Source of the DNA: a bacterium
GTDB lineage: Bacteria; Myxococcota; UBA727; JAUIJE01
Direction: 5' to 3'
Assembly: GCA_030431455.1 (NCBI GenBank)
Contig: JAUIJE010000004.1
Location: 62,001 to 126,000, forward strand
Length of the DNA: 64,000 nt
Every line of letters begins with the position of its first letter. Position 1 is the first letter of the stretch. The notes under the pieces were generated by a model. It did not search any database, had not been told where the DNA came from, and saw only the letters and a list, made by a program, of their open reading frames with translations. A program made the translations under genes and the position numbers. This document shows positions 43,177 through 50,795 of this stretch, one piece after another.

Positions 43177-45600
43177 ATGGCCAAACAAATGATCGTCAAC
43201 GCGACGGCTTCGGAAGAAATCCGCGTCGCCATCATCGAGAATAACAAGCTCGTCGACCTCGACTTCGAGACCAGCAAGCGCGCCAAACAGAAGGGCAACA
43301 TCTACAAAGGCATTGTCGCCAACGTCGAGGACAGCCTCGAGGCGGCATTCATCGAGTTCGGCGAGGACAAGCAGGGCTTTCTCCCGCTGTCCGAAGTCCG
43401 GCCTTCGCTCTTTCCCGACAAGCACAAGGGCAAGTCCCGCCGGAAGGTCAAAATCTCCGAGGTGCTTGAGCGCGGCCAGGAGATCATCGTCCAGGTCACC
43501 AAGGACGAGATCGGGTCCAAGGGCGCCGCGGTCACCACCTACCTCAGCCTCCCGGGCCGGTACGTGGTGTTGATGCACTCCGACGACGGCGGGGGCGGCA
43601 TCTCCCGCAAGATCGACGACGAACAAGCGCGCCGCCGCGCCCGCGACCTCTTGAGCCTGCTCGCGGTCCCGGACGGCATGGCGGTCATCATCCGCACCGC
43701 GGGCATGAATCGCCCCCGGCAGGACCTGTACCGCGACCTCAAGGCGCTGTTCCGCGTGTGGGAGACCATCGATCGCGGGGCTGAGCTCGGCCGGGCCCCC
43801 ACGCTGCTGTATCGCGAGCCCGATCTCGTGCTGCGCACCATCCGGGACTACCTCGCCCCCGACGTCGAGAAGATCGTCATCGACAGCGAGGACGAGTACG
43901 AAGAGACGCGTTCGTATTTTGAGGAGCGCATGCCCGACAGCGTGACGCTGCTCGAGCGCCACGAGGGCCGTCAGCCCATTTTTGAGTCCTACGGGATCGA
44001 GCGCGCGATCGAGGATCTGTTCCAGCGCGAGGTGAAGCTCAAGTCCGGTGGCTCCATCGTCATCGACCAGACCGAAGCGCTGGTCGCGGTCGACGTCAAC
44101 TCGGGCAAGTCCACCAAAGAAGAGGACCACGAGGCGACGGTCTACAAAACCAATCTCGAAGCGGCCAATGAAGTGGCGCGCCAGCTCCGGCTGCGCGACC
44201 TCGGCGGCATCATCGTCATCGACTTCATCGACATGGTGTCGCGCCGTCACGAGCGCGACGTCGAGCGCGCGCTGCGCGACGCGATGCGCGCGGACAAGGC
44301 CAAGGTCAAGGTCGGGCGCATCTCAGAAAACGGCACCTTGGAAATCACCCGGCAGCGGCTGCGCCAGGCCCACCGGCTGATCAGCCACGCCCCGTGTCCC
44401 CACTGCGACGGCACCGGCACCGTGCGTGACCCCGAGGGCTTGGCGGTGGCCGCGTTGCGCACCATCCAGACCCGCCTGGCCAAGACGCGCAAACGTCTGG
44501 CCAAGCTCACCGCCAAGGTCCCGGTCGACGTGGCCAACGTGCTCAACAACCGCAAACGCGCGGACTTGATCTCGCTCAGCGAGACCCACCAACTCGAGGT
44601 CGACGTTCTCGCGGACACGCGGTTGATGGGCGGCGAGATCAAGTTTGACGAGGAGACCCGCGGACGGGCCGGCCTCGAGGCCGCGCACGGCATCAAGGAT
44701 CCGCGGCTCGACGCGGACAACCGGCGGGGCCGGCGTGGTCGACGGGGCCGGCGCGACGAGTCCCCGATGCCGATGAAGACCATTCCCCCGCCGTCGATCG
44801 GTGCGGTCCCGCAGTGGTTGTTGGCCGAGGAGGAGATCCTCCGCGGCGATCCCGCGCCGGGCATGGAAGAGGAAGCCAAGCCCGCGGCCTCGGCGCCCGA
44901 GTCGTTCGACGATGCGTTGTCCGAGGCGTTGTTCGGGACGGCCCCGGACATGGCGATGGGGGAGGTCGAGCCCGGCGAGGACGAGCGTTACTACCACCCG
45001 CGCAAGAAGCGCCGTCGTCGTCGGTCGCGCCGCCGGCGGGGCCGGGATCGGCAGCCGGGCGACGAACAAGACGACGCCGCGGCGGCCGACGGCGGGGCTT
45101 CGGCCGAGACCGCGTCGGGGCAGGACGACGACGACGCGGCCCGCGAGGTCGAGGCGGCGGCCGAGGCGCCGGCTGAGGGCGAGGCCCCGGCCGAGGGCGA
45201 GGCTCCGGCGGCGGAGGCGGCCGAAGCGGAAGCCACCCCGGTGAAGAAAAAGCGCACCCGCAAGAAGCGTCCGTCGCGCAAAAAAGCCGCGGACAGCGAC
45301 GACGGCGAAGCCAAGGCGGACGCCGATGGGGCGGCCGACGACGACAAGCCAAAAAAGGCGGCCAAGGCGGAGAAAGCAGACAAAGCGGACAAAGCCGCGG
45401 CCAGCGACGACAAGGCGGAGGCGCCCGCGGAAGCCGCGCCGGAGGAAGAGGCGCCGGTGAAGAAGAAGCGCACCACCCGCCGGAAGCGGGCGCCCAAGGC
45501 GGCGGCCGCGGACAACGGCGTGCACGACGAGGACGGGGCCGCGGGCGATGTGCCCGTGCCCGAAGAGCCGGCCGCGGCCGCGCTCGGCGCCGGCGAATAA
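43177..45600 (+). CDS. Ribonuclease E/G family endoribonuclease
   Basis: An 807-residue protein whose first 500 residues form the catalytic half. An S1-type RNA-binding domain (GNIYKGIVANVEDSLEAAFIEFGEDKQGFLP) is followed by an RNase-H-like and DNase-I-like core with the metal-binding Asp in ALVAVDVNSGKS and the second in GGIIVIDFIDM, and then the Zn-link CPHCDGTG (about residue 407). The C-terminal 300 residues are disordered, with Arg-rich RNA-binding patches (RRGRRGRRGRR; RKKRRRRRSRRRRGRDR) separated by Ala/Glu/Asp-rich stretches and repeated KKKR(T)..K motifs. This resembles the scaffold region of RNase E rather than RNase G, so rne is more likely than rng. Convincing membrane or PNPase anchors were not seen. 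Confidence 0.92.
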   Translation: MAKQMIVNATASEEIRVAIIENNKLVDLDFETSKRAKQKGNIYKGIVANVEDSLEAAFIEFGEDKQGFLPLSEVRPSLFPDKHKGKSRRKVKISEVLERGQEIIVQVTKDEIGSKGAAVTTYLSLPGRYVVLMHSDDGGGGISRKIDDEQARRRARDLLSLLAVPDGMAVIIRTAGMNRPRQDLYRDLKALFRVWETIDRGAELGRAPTLLYREPDLVLRTIRDYLAPDVEKIVIDSEDEYEETRSYFEERMPDSVTLLERHEGRQPIFESYGIERAIEDLFQREVKLKSGGSIVIDQTEALVAVDVNSGKSTKEEDHEATVYKTNLEAANEVARQLRLRDLGGIIVIDFIDMVSRRHERDVERALRDAMRADKAKVKVGRISENGTLEITRQRLRQAHRLISHAPCPHCDGTGTVRDPEGLAVAALRTIQTRLAKTRKRLAKLTAKVPVDVANVLNNRKRADLISLSETHQLEVDVLADTRLMGGEIKFDEETRGRAGLEAAHGIKDPRLDADNRRGRRGRRGRRDESPMPMKTIPPPSIGAVPQWLLAEEEILRGDPAPGMEEEAKPAASAPESFDDALSEALFGTAPDMAMGEVEPGEDERYYHPRKKRRRRRSRRRRGRDRQPGDEQDDAAAADGGASAETASGQDDDDAAREVEAAAEAPAEGEAPAEGEAPAAEAAEAEATPVKKKRTRKKRPSRKKAADSDDGEAKADADGAADDDKPKKAAKAEKADKADKAAASDDKAEAPAEAAPEEEAPVKKKRTTRRKRAPKAAAADNGVHDEDGAAGDVPVPEEPAAAALGAGE

Positions 45601-45633
45601 GCGGGGATCGGTCGGTTGACCGACCCTGCGCAC

Positions 45634-45667
45634 AAAAAAAAGCGGCCCCGCGGGGCCGCTCTTTTTT
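45634..45667 (+). terminator. Bidirectional intrinsic terminator
   Basis: AGCGGCCCCG / CGGGGCCGCT (45641-45660) flanked by a run of A on the left and six T on the right, so it can stop both the RNase E/G transcript and the convergent small gene. A second hairpin, GGTCGG-TTGA-CCGACC (45610-45625), precedes it. Confidence 0.93.
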
Positions 45668-45680
45668 GGGGGGGCCGGGC

Positions 45681-46100
45681 CTACTCTTTCGACGACAAGT
45701 GCGGGGCGTCGGCCATGGTGGAGCCCGCGGTCATCGAGTTGGCCGAGGCGAGCCCGGCCGAGACTTGGGCCCGGAACTCGGGGGCCACCGTCGATTGCAG
45801 GTCGCGCGACTGGGTGCCGTCTTTGGGCACAAACATCATCGCTTCTTCGCCGAGAAGGGCGCGCTGGCGCCGCTTGCGGCTGCGTTGCTCGTCGCTCTCT
45901 TCTTCGTACCCATCGACCGCCTCGGTGAAGCCAAACGCCACCTTGAGGCCAGAGAGGCCGCCCTTGGCTTTCTTCAGGCCCTTCTTGGCGCTGCGGTTGA
46001 GTTTGGCGCCTTGGCTGTCGCCTTCGCCCGTGCGCAGACCCTTGACCTGCTGGCCCAAGTTCTGGAGGCTGCGCTGCAAAAGACCGGGAGCTGCTGCCAT
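45681..46100 (-). CDS. Small basic/acidic protein of unknown function
   Basis: A 139-residue soluble protein with AGAGG upstream of its ATG. It begins MAAAPGLLQRSLQNLGQQVKGLRTGEGD. A Lys-rich helical stretch follows (LNRSAKKGLKKAKGGLSGLKVAFGF), then an acidic/basic segment (EEESDEQRSRKRRQRALLG), and the last 45 residues are Ser/Ala/Thr-rich. No signal peptide or membrane helix. It is probably transcribed alone and ends at the bidirectional terminator. No family recognised. Confidence 0.6.
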   Translation of the reverse strand: MAAAPGLLQRSLQNLGQQVKGLRTGEGDSQGAKLNRSAKKGLKKAKGGLSGLKVAFGFTEAVDGYEEESDEQRSRKRRQRALLGEEAMMFVPKDGTQSRDLQSTVAPEFRAQVSAGLASANSMTAGSTMADAPHLSSKE

Positions 46101-46126
46101 GTGGTTCCTCTCTGACTGGGGATCAC

Positions 46127-46139
46127 TATAACGGGTTAT
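46127..46139 (-). promoter_or_regulatory. Dyad overlapping a minus-10-like box before the small gene at 45681
   Basis: ATAAC-GG-GTTAT (46128-46139) is an inverted repeat. Its edge overlaps TATAGT on the minus strand, about 26 bases before the ATG at 46100. No matching minus-35 box is visible, so an activated or repressed promoter is possible but unproven. Confidence 0.3.
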
Positions 46140-46272
46140 CGGTGGGCACGCTGGGTTGACCCGGCTTTACGCACCTACAGATCCCCACTAGACGAACCCA
46201 CCTGGCCGACTCGCCGGCCACGACTGAGCGCCACCGGGAGGCGAGTGTTCCCGGTTTGGCCGGAGCTGCAAA

Positions 46273-47322
46273 ATGGGTGATCCGACTTCTGTATTGGGTG
46301 TGGTCGCGGCGCTTCTGGCGCTGGTGTCCGCGGTGTTGTTTGTTCGCATGAAGCAGGCCGCCGACCGCGCGCGCGAGCTCGAAGAGCAGGCGCGTGAGGG
46401 CCGGGCCGCGCTGGAGAGCGCGCGCCGGGAGCTGGTCGAGAGCAAAGAAGACCTGAGCAAAAAGGACAAGAAGCTCAAAGAGGTCAAAGACGAGGCCAAA
46501 AAGAGGGCGCGTCGCGAAGGCAAAAAAGAGGCCCGCAAGGCCGAAGCCGAGGACAAAGGCCCGGTCTCCGACGACGTGGTCGAGCTGCGCGACGAGATCA
46601 AGAAGCAGAAGAAGGTCATCGCGGGCCTGCAGCAACAGGTCGAACAGGTCCAAGCCGAGGCCGAGCGCACGGTGGCGGACGCGGAGAAGATCGCCCGCGA
46701 CAATGTCACTGGTGAGCTCAACAAACAGCGTGAGCGGGCGAACCAGCTCGACGCCGACCTCAAAGAGCTGCGCGCGTCGTTGAAAAAACAGCGCGAAGCC
46801 CGTCCCGACGTGCCCGGCACCGAGATCGACCTCAAGGCCCTCGAGCCCACCGTGGTGCAGGAGCTCGCGCGCTACTACCGCAAAGGCGAGGAGTTCGAGA
46901 AGCTCTACGCGGTGGTGCAAGGCCAACTTCAGCTCGAGCGCGACAAGGTCGCCGACCTGCAGCGTCGCTACCTCGCGGTGTGCCGCGAGCTGGCGGTGGC
47001 GGCGTCCGCCGATGGCGTCGACGACAGCAAAGCCAAAGAGCTCGCCGAGGCGGTGGTGGCGCAATCCGATGCCGCCACCACGTCCGACGGGGGCGATGGC
47101 AAAAAGAAGCGCCGCCGCAACCGCCGTCGCCGGGGCAAGAAGGGCGAAGGCGAGGACGGCCAGAGCGCCGCGGGCGATGACGCCGGGGACGACGCGGGCG
47201 GGGACGACGCGTCCGATGACGCCGGGGACGCGCGTGATGGTGGCGACGACGACGTGAAGTCCGCGGTGGTGGCCGAAGCGATGAGCCAAAGCGAAGGCGC
47301 GTCGGCCTCTGCCGAGAGCTGA
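46273..47322 (+). CDS. Membrane-anchored coiled-coil protein
   Basis: A 349-residue protein with one N-terminal membrane helix (PTSVLGVVAALLALVSAVLFV, residues 4-24). A long coiled coil from about 27 to 185 is rich in Lys, Glu, Arg and Gln in heptads. A short globular part follows (EIDLKALEPTVVQELARYYRKGEEFEKLYAVVQGQLQ). After that come a strongly basic cluster (KKKRRRNRRRRGKKG) and an Asp/Gly/Ala acidic tail. The architecture resembles RmuC-like or scaffold proteins, but no catalytic motif is present. The basic patch could bind nucleic acid. Function unknown. The gene downstream starts directly after its stop. Confidence 0.7.
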   Translation: MGDPTSVLGVVAALLALVSAVLFVRMKQAADRARELEEQAREGRAALESARRELVESKEDLSKKDKKLKEVKDEAKKRARREGKKEARKAEAEDKGPVSDDVVELRDEIKKQKKVIAGLQQQVEQVQAEAERTVADAEKIARDNVTGELNKQRERANQLDADLKELRASLKKQREARPDVPGTEIDLKALEPTVVQELARYYRKGEEFEKLYAVVQGQLQLERDKVADLQRRYLAVCRELAVAASADGVDDSKAKELAEAVVAQSDAATTSDGGDGKKKRRRNRRRRGKKGEGEDGQSAAGDDAGDDAGGDDASDDAGDARDGGDDDVKSAVVAEAMSQSEGASASAES

Positions 47323-47323
47323 G

Positions 47324-47599
47324 GTGCCGCAGAGCACCGCGATGTTCGCGTTCATCGCCGCGCTGGTCGTGGTGGTGGGCGTGGGGCTGAAAAGCCGCTT
47401 GTGGGGCGCGGTGCTGTCGCTGGTGTGGTGCGTCGCGCTGACCGGCTGGGGCTATTGGCAGATCGAGCAGGGGGCGCACATCCGCCTGTTCATGTTTGAG
47501 TCCAACCCCGTGCTGCTCGGCCTCGTGATGGGCGGCTTCATTTTGTACAACGCGGCGCGGGTCGTGCTCGAGGTCAGGCGCCAGCGCCTGACCCGCTGA
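47324..47599 (+). CDS. Small inner-membrane protein
   Basis: A 91-residue protein with two to three hydrophobic helices (AMFAFIAALVVVVGVGL, LWGAVLSLVWCVALTGWGYW and PVLLGLVMGGFILYNAARVVL) and a basic C-terminus. The GTG start is one base after the stop of the coiled-coil gene; an in-frame ATG at 47342 is an alternative. The tail overlaps the convergent purN by 26 bases. No family recognised. The coupling suggests it acts with the coiled-coil membrane protein. Confidence 0.6.
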   Translation: MPQSTAMFAFIAALVVVVGVGLKSRLWGAVLSLVWCVALTGWGYWQIEQGAHIRLFMFESNPVLLGLVMGGFILYNAARVVLEVRRQRLTR

Positions 47600-48179
47600 G
47601 CCCCTCGCGCGCGAGTCGATCCAGGACCTGCGGCAGGAGCTGGTGCTCGGCCTGTTGGATGCGGGCCTGGAGCGTGGCCTCGGTGTCGCCGGGCGCGATG
47701 GGGACCTTGGCCTGGGCGAGGGCGGGGCCGGTGTCCACGCCCTCGTCGACGAGATGCACGGTGCACCCGGTTTCGGCCACCCCGGCCTCGAGGGCTTGGC
47801 GGGCGGCGTGCATCCCGGGGAACGCGGGCAACAACGCGGGATGCACGTTGATCACCGGGCGCCCGAAGCCTTGCAGAAACACTGGCGAGAGGATGCGCAT
47901 GAACCCGGCGAGCACCACCGCGTCGACGTCGTAGGCGGCGAGATGCTCGAGCAGGGCGCGCTCGAACGAGGCCCGGTCGGGGTGGGCCCGGTGGGGCTCG
48001 ATGACCACCGGCACCTTCGCGGCCTCGGCCCGGGCGATGGCGCCGGCTTCGCGCTGGTTGCACACCATCACCGCGACGTCGTACGCGCTCGCGGGTTGGG
48101 CATCGAGCACGGCCTGAAAGTTGGTCCCGCTCCCCGAGCAGAACACCGCCAGCCGCCGCAGGGGGCGCGGGCCGCTCAC
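47574..48179 (-). CDS. purN: Phosphoribosylglycinamide formyltransferase 1
   Basis: A 201-residue enzyme of purine synthesis that transfers formyl from 10-formyl-THF to GAR. Features: phosphate loop CSGSGTNFQAVLDA, active-site VLAGFMRILSP, NVHPALLPAFPGMHAARQAL (catalytic Asn and His) and VDEGVDTGPALAQAKVPI with the catalytic Asp. It overlaps purM by four bases, so the two consecutive-pathway enzymes are translated together. Confidence 0.95.
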   Translation of the reverse strand: MSGPRPLRRLAVFCSGSGTNFQAVLDAQPASAYDVAVMVCNQREAGAIARAEAAKVPVVIEPHRAHPDRASFERALLEHLAAYDVDAVVLAGFMRILSPVFLQGFGRPVINVHPALLPAFPGMHAARQALEAGVAETGCTVHLVDEGVDTGPALAQAKVPIAPGDTEATLQARIQQAEHQLLPQVLDRLAREGLSGSGAGA

Positions 48180-49222
48180 GCGTTTTTGTCCGTGTAGCGC
48201 ACGCCTGCGCCGGGGGTCACGGTCCCGATGCGCACCGCCTCGTGGCCCTGGGCCGCGAGCACGGCCAGGGCCCGCTCAGCCTCGTCGGCGGGGAGGGTGA
48301 CGCAAAGCCCGATGCCGAGGTTGAACGTGCGGCGCATCTCGTCGTCGTGTACGCCCCCCGCCGCGGCGAGGGCCCCGAACAGCGCGGGCACCGTCCAGCT
48401 GCCGACCACGAGGTCCGCGCCGAGCCCGGACGGGAAGGGACGGCAGAGGTTCTCGGTGAGGCCACCGCCGGTGATGTGCGACAAGGCGTGCACGGGCACA
48501 CCCTCGTCGAGGAGGCAGCGCACGGGCCGCTCGTACAGGGCGGTGGGCGTGCACAGGACTTCGCCCCAGGTCTGGCCCGAGGGGGCTTTTTGGGCATAGC
48601 CACCCAGGTGCTCGGTCACGATCTTGCGGGCCAGGCTGAGGCCGTTGCTGTGCACGCCGGTGGAGGGCAGGCCGAGGATGGCGTGGCCCGCGGCGACCTC
48701 GTTGCCGTCGATGAGCGCCTCGCGCTCGGCCACCCCCACACAAAACCCCGCCAAGTCGAGCCCCCCTTCGGGGTAGACCCCGGGCATCTCCGCGATCTCG
48801 CCCCCGATGAGTGCGCACCCAATGTCTTTGCACGCCTGGGCGATGCTCGCGATCACCGCCACCGCGCGTTCCTCGTCGAGTCCCGCGGTGGCGTAGTAAT
48901 CCAGAAAGAACAGCGGGCGGGCTCCGGTGCAGAGCACGTCGTTGGCGCACATCGCCACCAAGTCTTGCCCCAGGCCGTCGTAGCGCCCGGTGGCCTCGGC
49001 CACGAGCAGCTTGGTCCCCACCCCGTCGGTGCCGGACACCAGCACCGGGTCTTTCATCGGCCCTTGGGCGAACAGGCGGAACATGCCGCCAAAGCCGCCG
49101 AGCTCATCGAGCACGCCGGGGGTGCGGGTGGCGCCCACGTGGGGCTTGATGCGCTCGACGACGCGCGCGCCTTTTTCAATGTCCACGCCCGCGGCCTTGT
49201 AGGTTGCACCCTGGTCGGTCAT
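48176..49222 (-). CDS. purM: Phosphoribosylformylglycinamidine cyclo-ligase
   Basis: A 348-residue AIR synthetase that converts FGAM and ATP to AIR. Features: starts YKAAGVDIEKGARVVERIKPHV, DPVLVSGTDGVGTKLLVA (ATP/substrate loop), DLVAMCANDVLCTGARPLFFLDYYA, LIGGEIAEMPGVY, GLPSTGVHSNGLSLARKI and LSHITGGGLTENLCRP. Length is normal. It is the first gene of a purM-purN operon, divergent from the glycosyltransferase gene with 86 bases between. Confidence 0.96.
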   Translation of the reverse strand: MTDQGATYKAAGVDIEKGARVVERIKPHVGATRTPGVLDELGGFGGMFRLFAQGPMKDPVLVSGTDGVGTKLLVAEATGRYDGLGQDLVAMCANDVLCTGARPLFFLDYYATAGLDEERAVAVIASIAQACKDIGCALIGGEIAEMPGVYPEGGLDLAGFCVGVAEREALIDGNEVAAGHAILGLPSTGVHSNGLSLARKIVTEHLGGYAQKAPSGQTWGEVLCTPTALYERPVRCLLDEGVPVHALSHITGGGLTENLCRPFPSGLGADLVVGSWTVPALFGALAAAGGVHDDEMRRTFNLGIGLCVTLPADEAERALAVLAAQGHEAVRIGTVTPGAGVRYTDKNA

Positions 49223-49308
49223 GGCCGGGGCTTAGCGCGCCGTCCCCCGGGTGAGAAGGCGCGCCTCCCCCCTTCGCCCCCGCCGCGCGCGACGGTAGGC
49301 ACCCCGCG

Positions 49309-50034
49309 ATGCATGTCGCCATCGTCATCCCCGCGCTCAACGAAGCGGCCACCATCGGGACCGTGGTGCGCGAGCTGCGCGCGGCGTCGTCGTCCTCGTG
49401 CGACCAGGTCACCGTCCTGGTGGGGGACAACGGCTCGACGGACCAGACCGCGGCCGAGGCGCGGGACGCGGGCGCGGTCGTGGCCCGGGCCGACGTGCGG
49501 GGGTACGGGGCCGCGTGTCTGGCCGCGCTCGCGCAGATGCCGCCCGGGGTCGACGCGGTGCTGTTCGCCGACGGGGACGGCAGCGACGACCCCGCGGACG
49601 TGCCCGCGCTGCTCGCGCCGGTGACGGACGGTCCCGCGGACCTGGTGATCGGCTCGCGCGCCCTGGGGCAGCGGCTCGGCTGGGTCGAGCCCGGGGCGCT
49701 CACCGGTCCGCAACGGTTCGGCAACGCGCTGTCCGCGACGCTGCTGCAGGTCGGGTACGGCGTGCAGTATTCGGACCTCGGCCCCTTTCGCGCCGTCCGG
49801 CGGCCGGCGCTCGAGCGGATGGCGATGGACGACATGAACTTTGGGTGGACGGTGCAGATGCAAGCCCGGGCCGCCCGTCTCGGGCTCTGCGTGCGCGACG
49901 TGCCCGTGCACTACCGGCGGCGGGCGGCGGGGACGTCGAAGGTGAGCGGCAACCTCAAAGGCTCGGTCATGGCCGGCGCGATCATCCTGCGCACGTTGGC
50001 GCAAGAGGTGTGGTGGCGGCCGGGCCGGGGTTGA
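49309..50034 (+). CDS. Family 2 glycosyltransferase
   Basis: A 241-residue GT-A fold enzyme. It starts VAIVIPALNEAATIGTVVREL and has VLVGDNGSTDQTAAEARDAGAVV, the DxD-like AVLFADGDGSDDP, and LVIGSRALG, a pattern typical of dolichol-phosphate-mannose-synthase-like transferases. There is no C-terminal membrane domain, so it is probably cytosolic. It stands 47 bases before a TIGR04282-family transferase-like gene on the same strand; a shared pathway, perhaps lipid- or glycan-linked, is likely. Substrate unknown. Confidence 0.85.
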   Translation: MHVAIVIPALNEAATIGTVVRELRAASSSSCDQVTVLVGDNGSTDQTAAEARDAGAVVARADVRGYGAACLAALAQMPPGVDAVLFADGDGSDDPADVPALLAPVTDGPADLVIGSRALGQRLGWVEPGALTGPQRFGNALSATLLQVGYGVQYSDLGPFRAVRRPALERMAMDDMNFGWTVQMQARAARLGLCVRDVPVHYRRRAAGTSKVSGNLKGSVMAGAIILRTLAQEVWWRPGRG

Positions 50035-50081
50035 CGGCCAGGTTCGCGCGCGCGGGGGCAAAGTCCTGTAATGTCGCGGCC

Positions 50082-50795
50082 ATGGAAACACTCTTGGTGT
50101 TCGCAAAGGCCCCGACCAAAGGGGCGGTGAAGACCCGGCTCGCCAAAGAACGCGGCGAAGCCCAAGCGGTGCAGCTGTACACCGCGTTCTTGCAGGACAC
50201 CGCCACCGCGTGCGGCCAGTGGCGGGCGCAAACGGTGGCGAGCGATCCCAACCGGCGCCTTGTGTTCGCCTGCGCCCCCGACGGGGACGACCCCGTGATC
50301 GCGCGGGTGGCGCAGCAAGCGGGGGCCCGGGTGGTGGCCCAGCAGGGCGACAGCCTGGGCGAACGTTTGGCCCACGCCTTCGAGGAGGAATACAGCCGGG
50401 GGGCCCGCGCGGTGTGCGCGGTGGGGACCGACTCGCCCACGATGCCGTCCTATTTGCTCGACGACGCCTTCCGGGCGCTCCATTGGGAACAGGTGGTGCT
50501 CGGCCCCACCTTCGACGGGGGCTATTGGTTGGTGGGGGCCCAGCGACCCGCGCCCGCGATGTTCAGTGACATTCCGTGGTCGACCCCCGCGGTGTTGGCC
50601 ACCACGTTGTCCACCCTGCGTCGACAGAATGTCGCCCCCCTGCTGTTGCCCTTTTGGTACGACGTCGACGTGGCCGGCGATCTCGAGCGGTTGGTGTGGC
50701 ACGTCAAGGCCGCCCGGGCCCGGGACGCCACCGCGCTCCCCGCGACCTTTGCTGCACTCTGTGACATTGGATTGATGCGGAGGGCGGCGGCATGA
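50082..50795 (+). CDS. DUF2064 / TIGR04282-family glycosyltransferase-like protein
   Basis: A 237-residue protein of the nucleotide-sugar-transferase-like family seen in arsenosugar and other glycan clusters. It opens LLVFAKAPTKGAVKTRLAKE, has QQGDSLGERLAHAFEEEYSRG, AVCAVGTDSPTMPSYLLDDAF and VLGPTFDGGYWLVG, then FWYDVDVAGDLERL. Family members commonly follow a GT2 enzyme, as here. The last four bases overlap the start of the adenylate cyclase gene (ATGA), coupling a glycosyltransferase to a signalling enzyme. Confidence 0.85.
   Translation: METLLVFAKAPTKGAVKTRLAKERGEAQAVQLYTAFLQDTATACGQWRAQTVASDPNRRLVFACAPDGDDPVIARVAQQAGARVVAQQGDSLGERLAHAFEEEYSRGARAVCAVGTDSPTMPSYLLDDAFRALHWEQVVLGPTFDGGYWLVGAQRPAPAMFSDIPWSTPAVLATTLSTLRRQNVAPLLLPFWYDVDVAGDLERLVWHVKAARARDATALPATFAALCDIGLMRRAAA

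Noticed and set aside
46126-47355. 409-residue minus-strand open frame over the coiled-coil gene
   Set aside because: It is the complement of a heptad-rich plus-strand gene with a good start and membrane helix; its own product has no domain and crosses the intergenic region.
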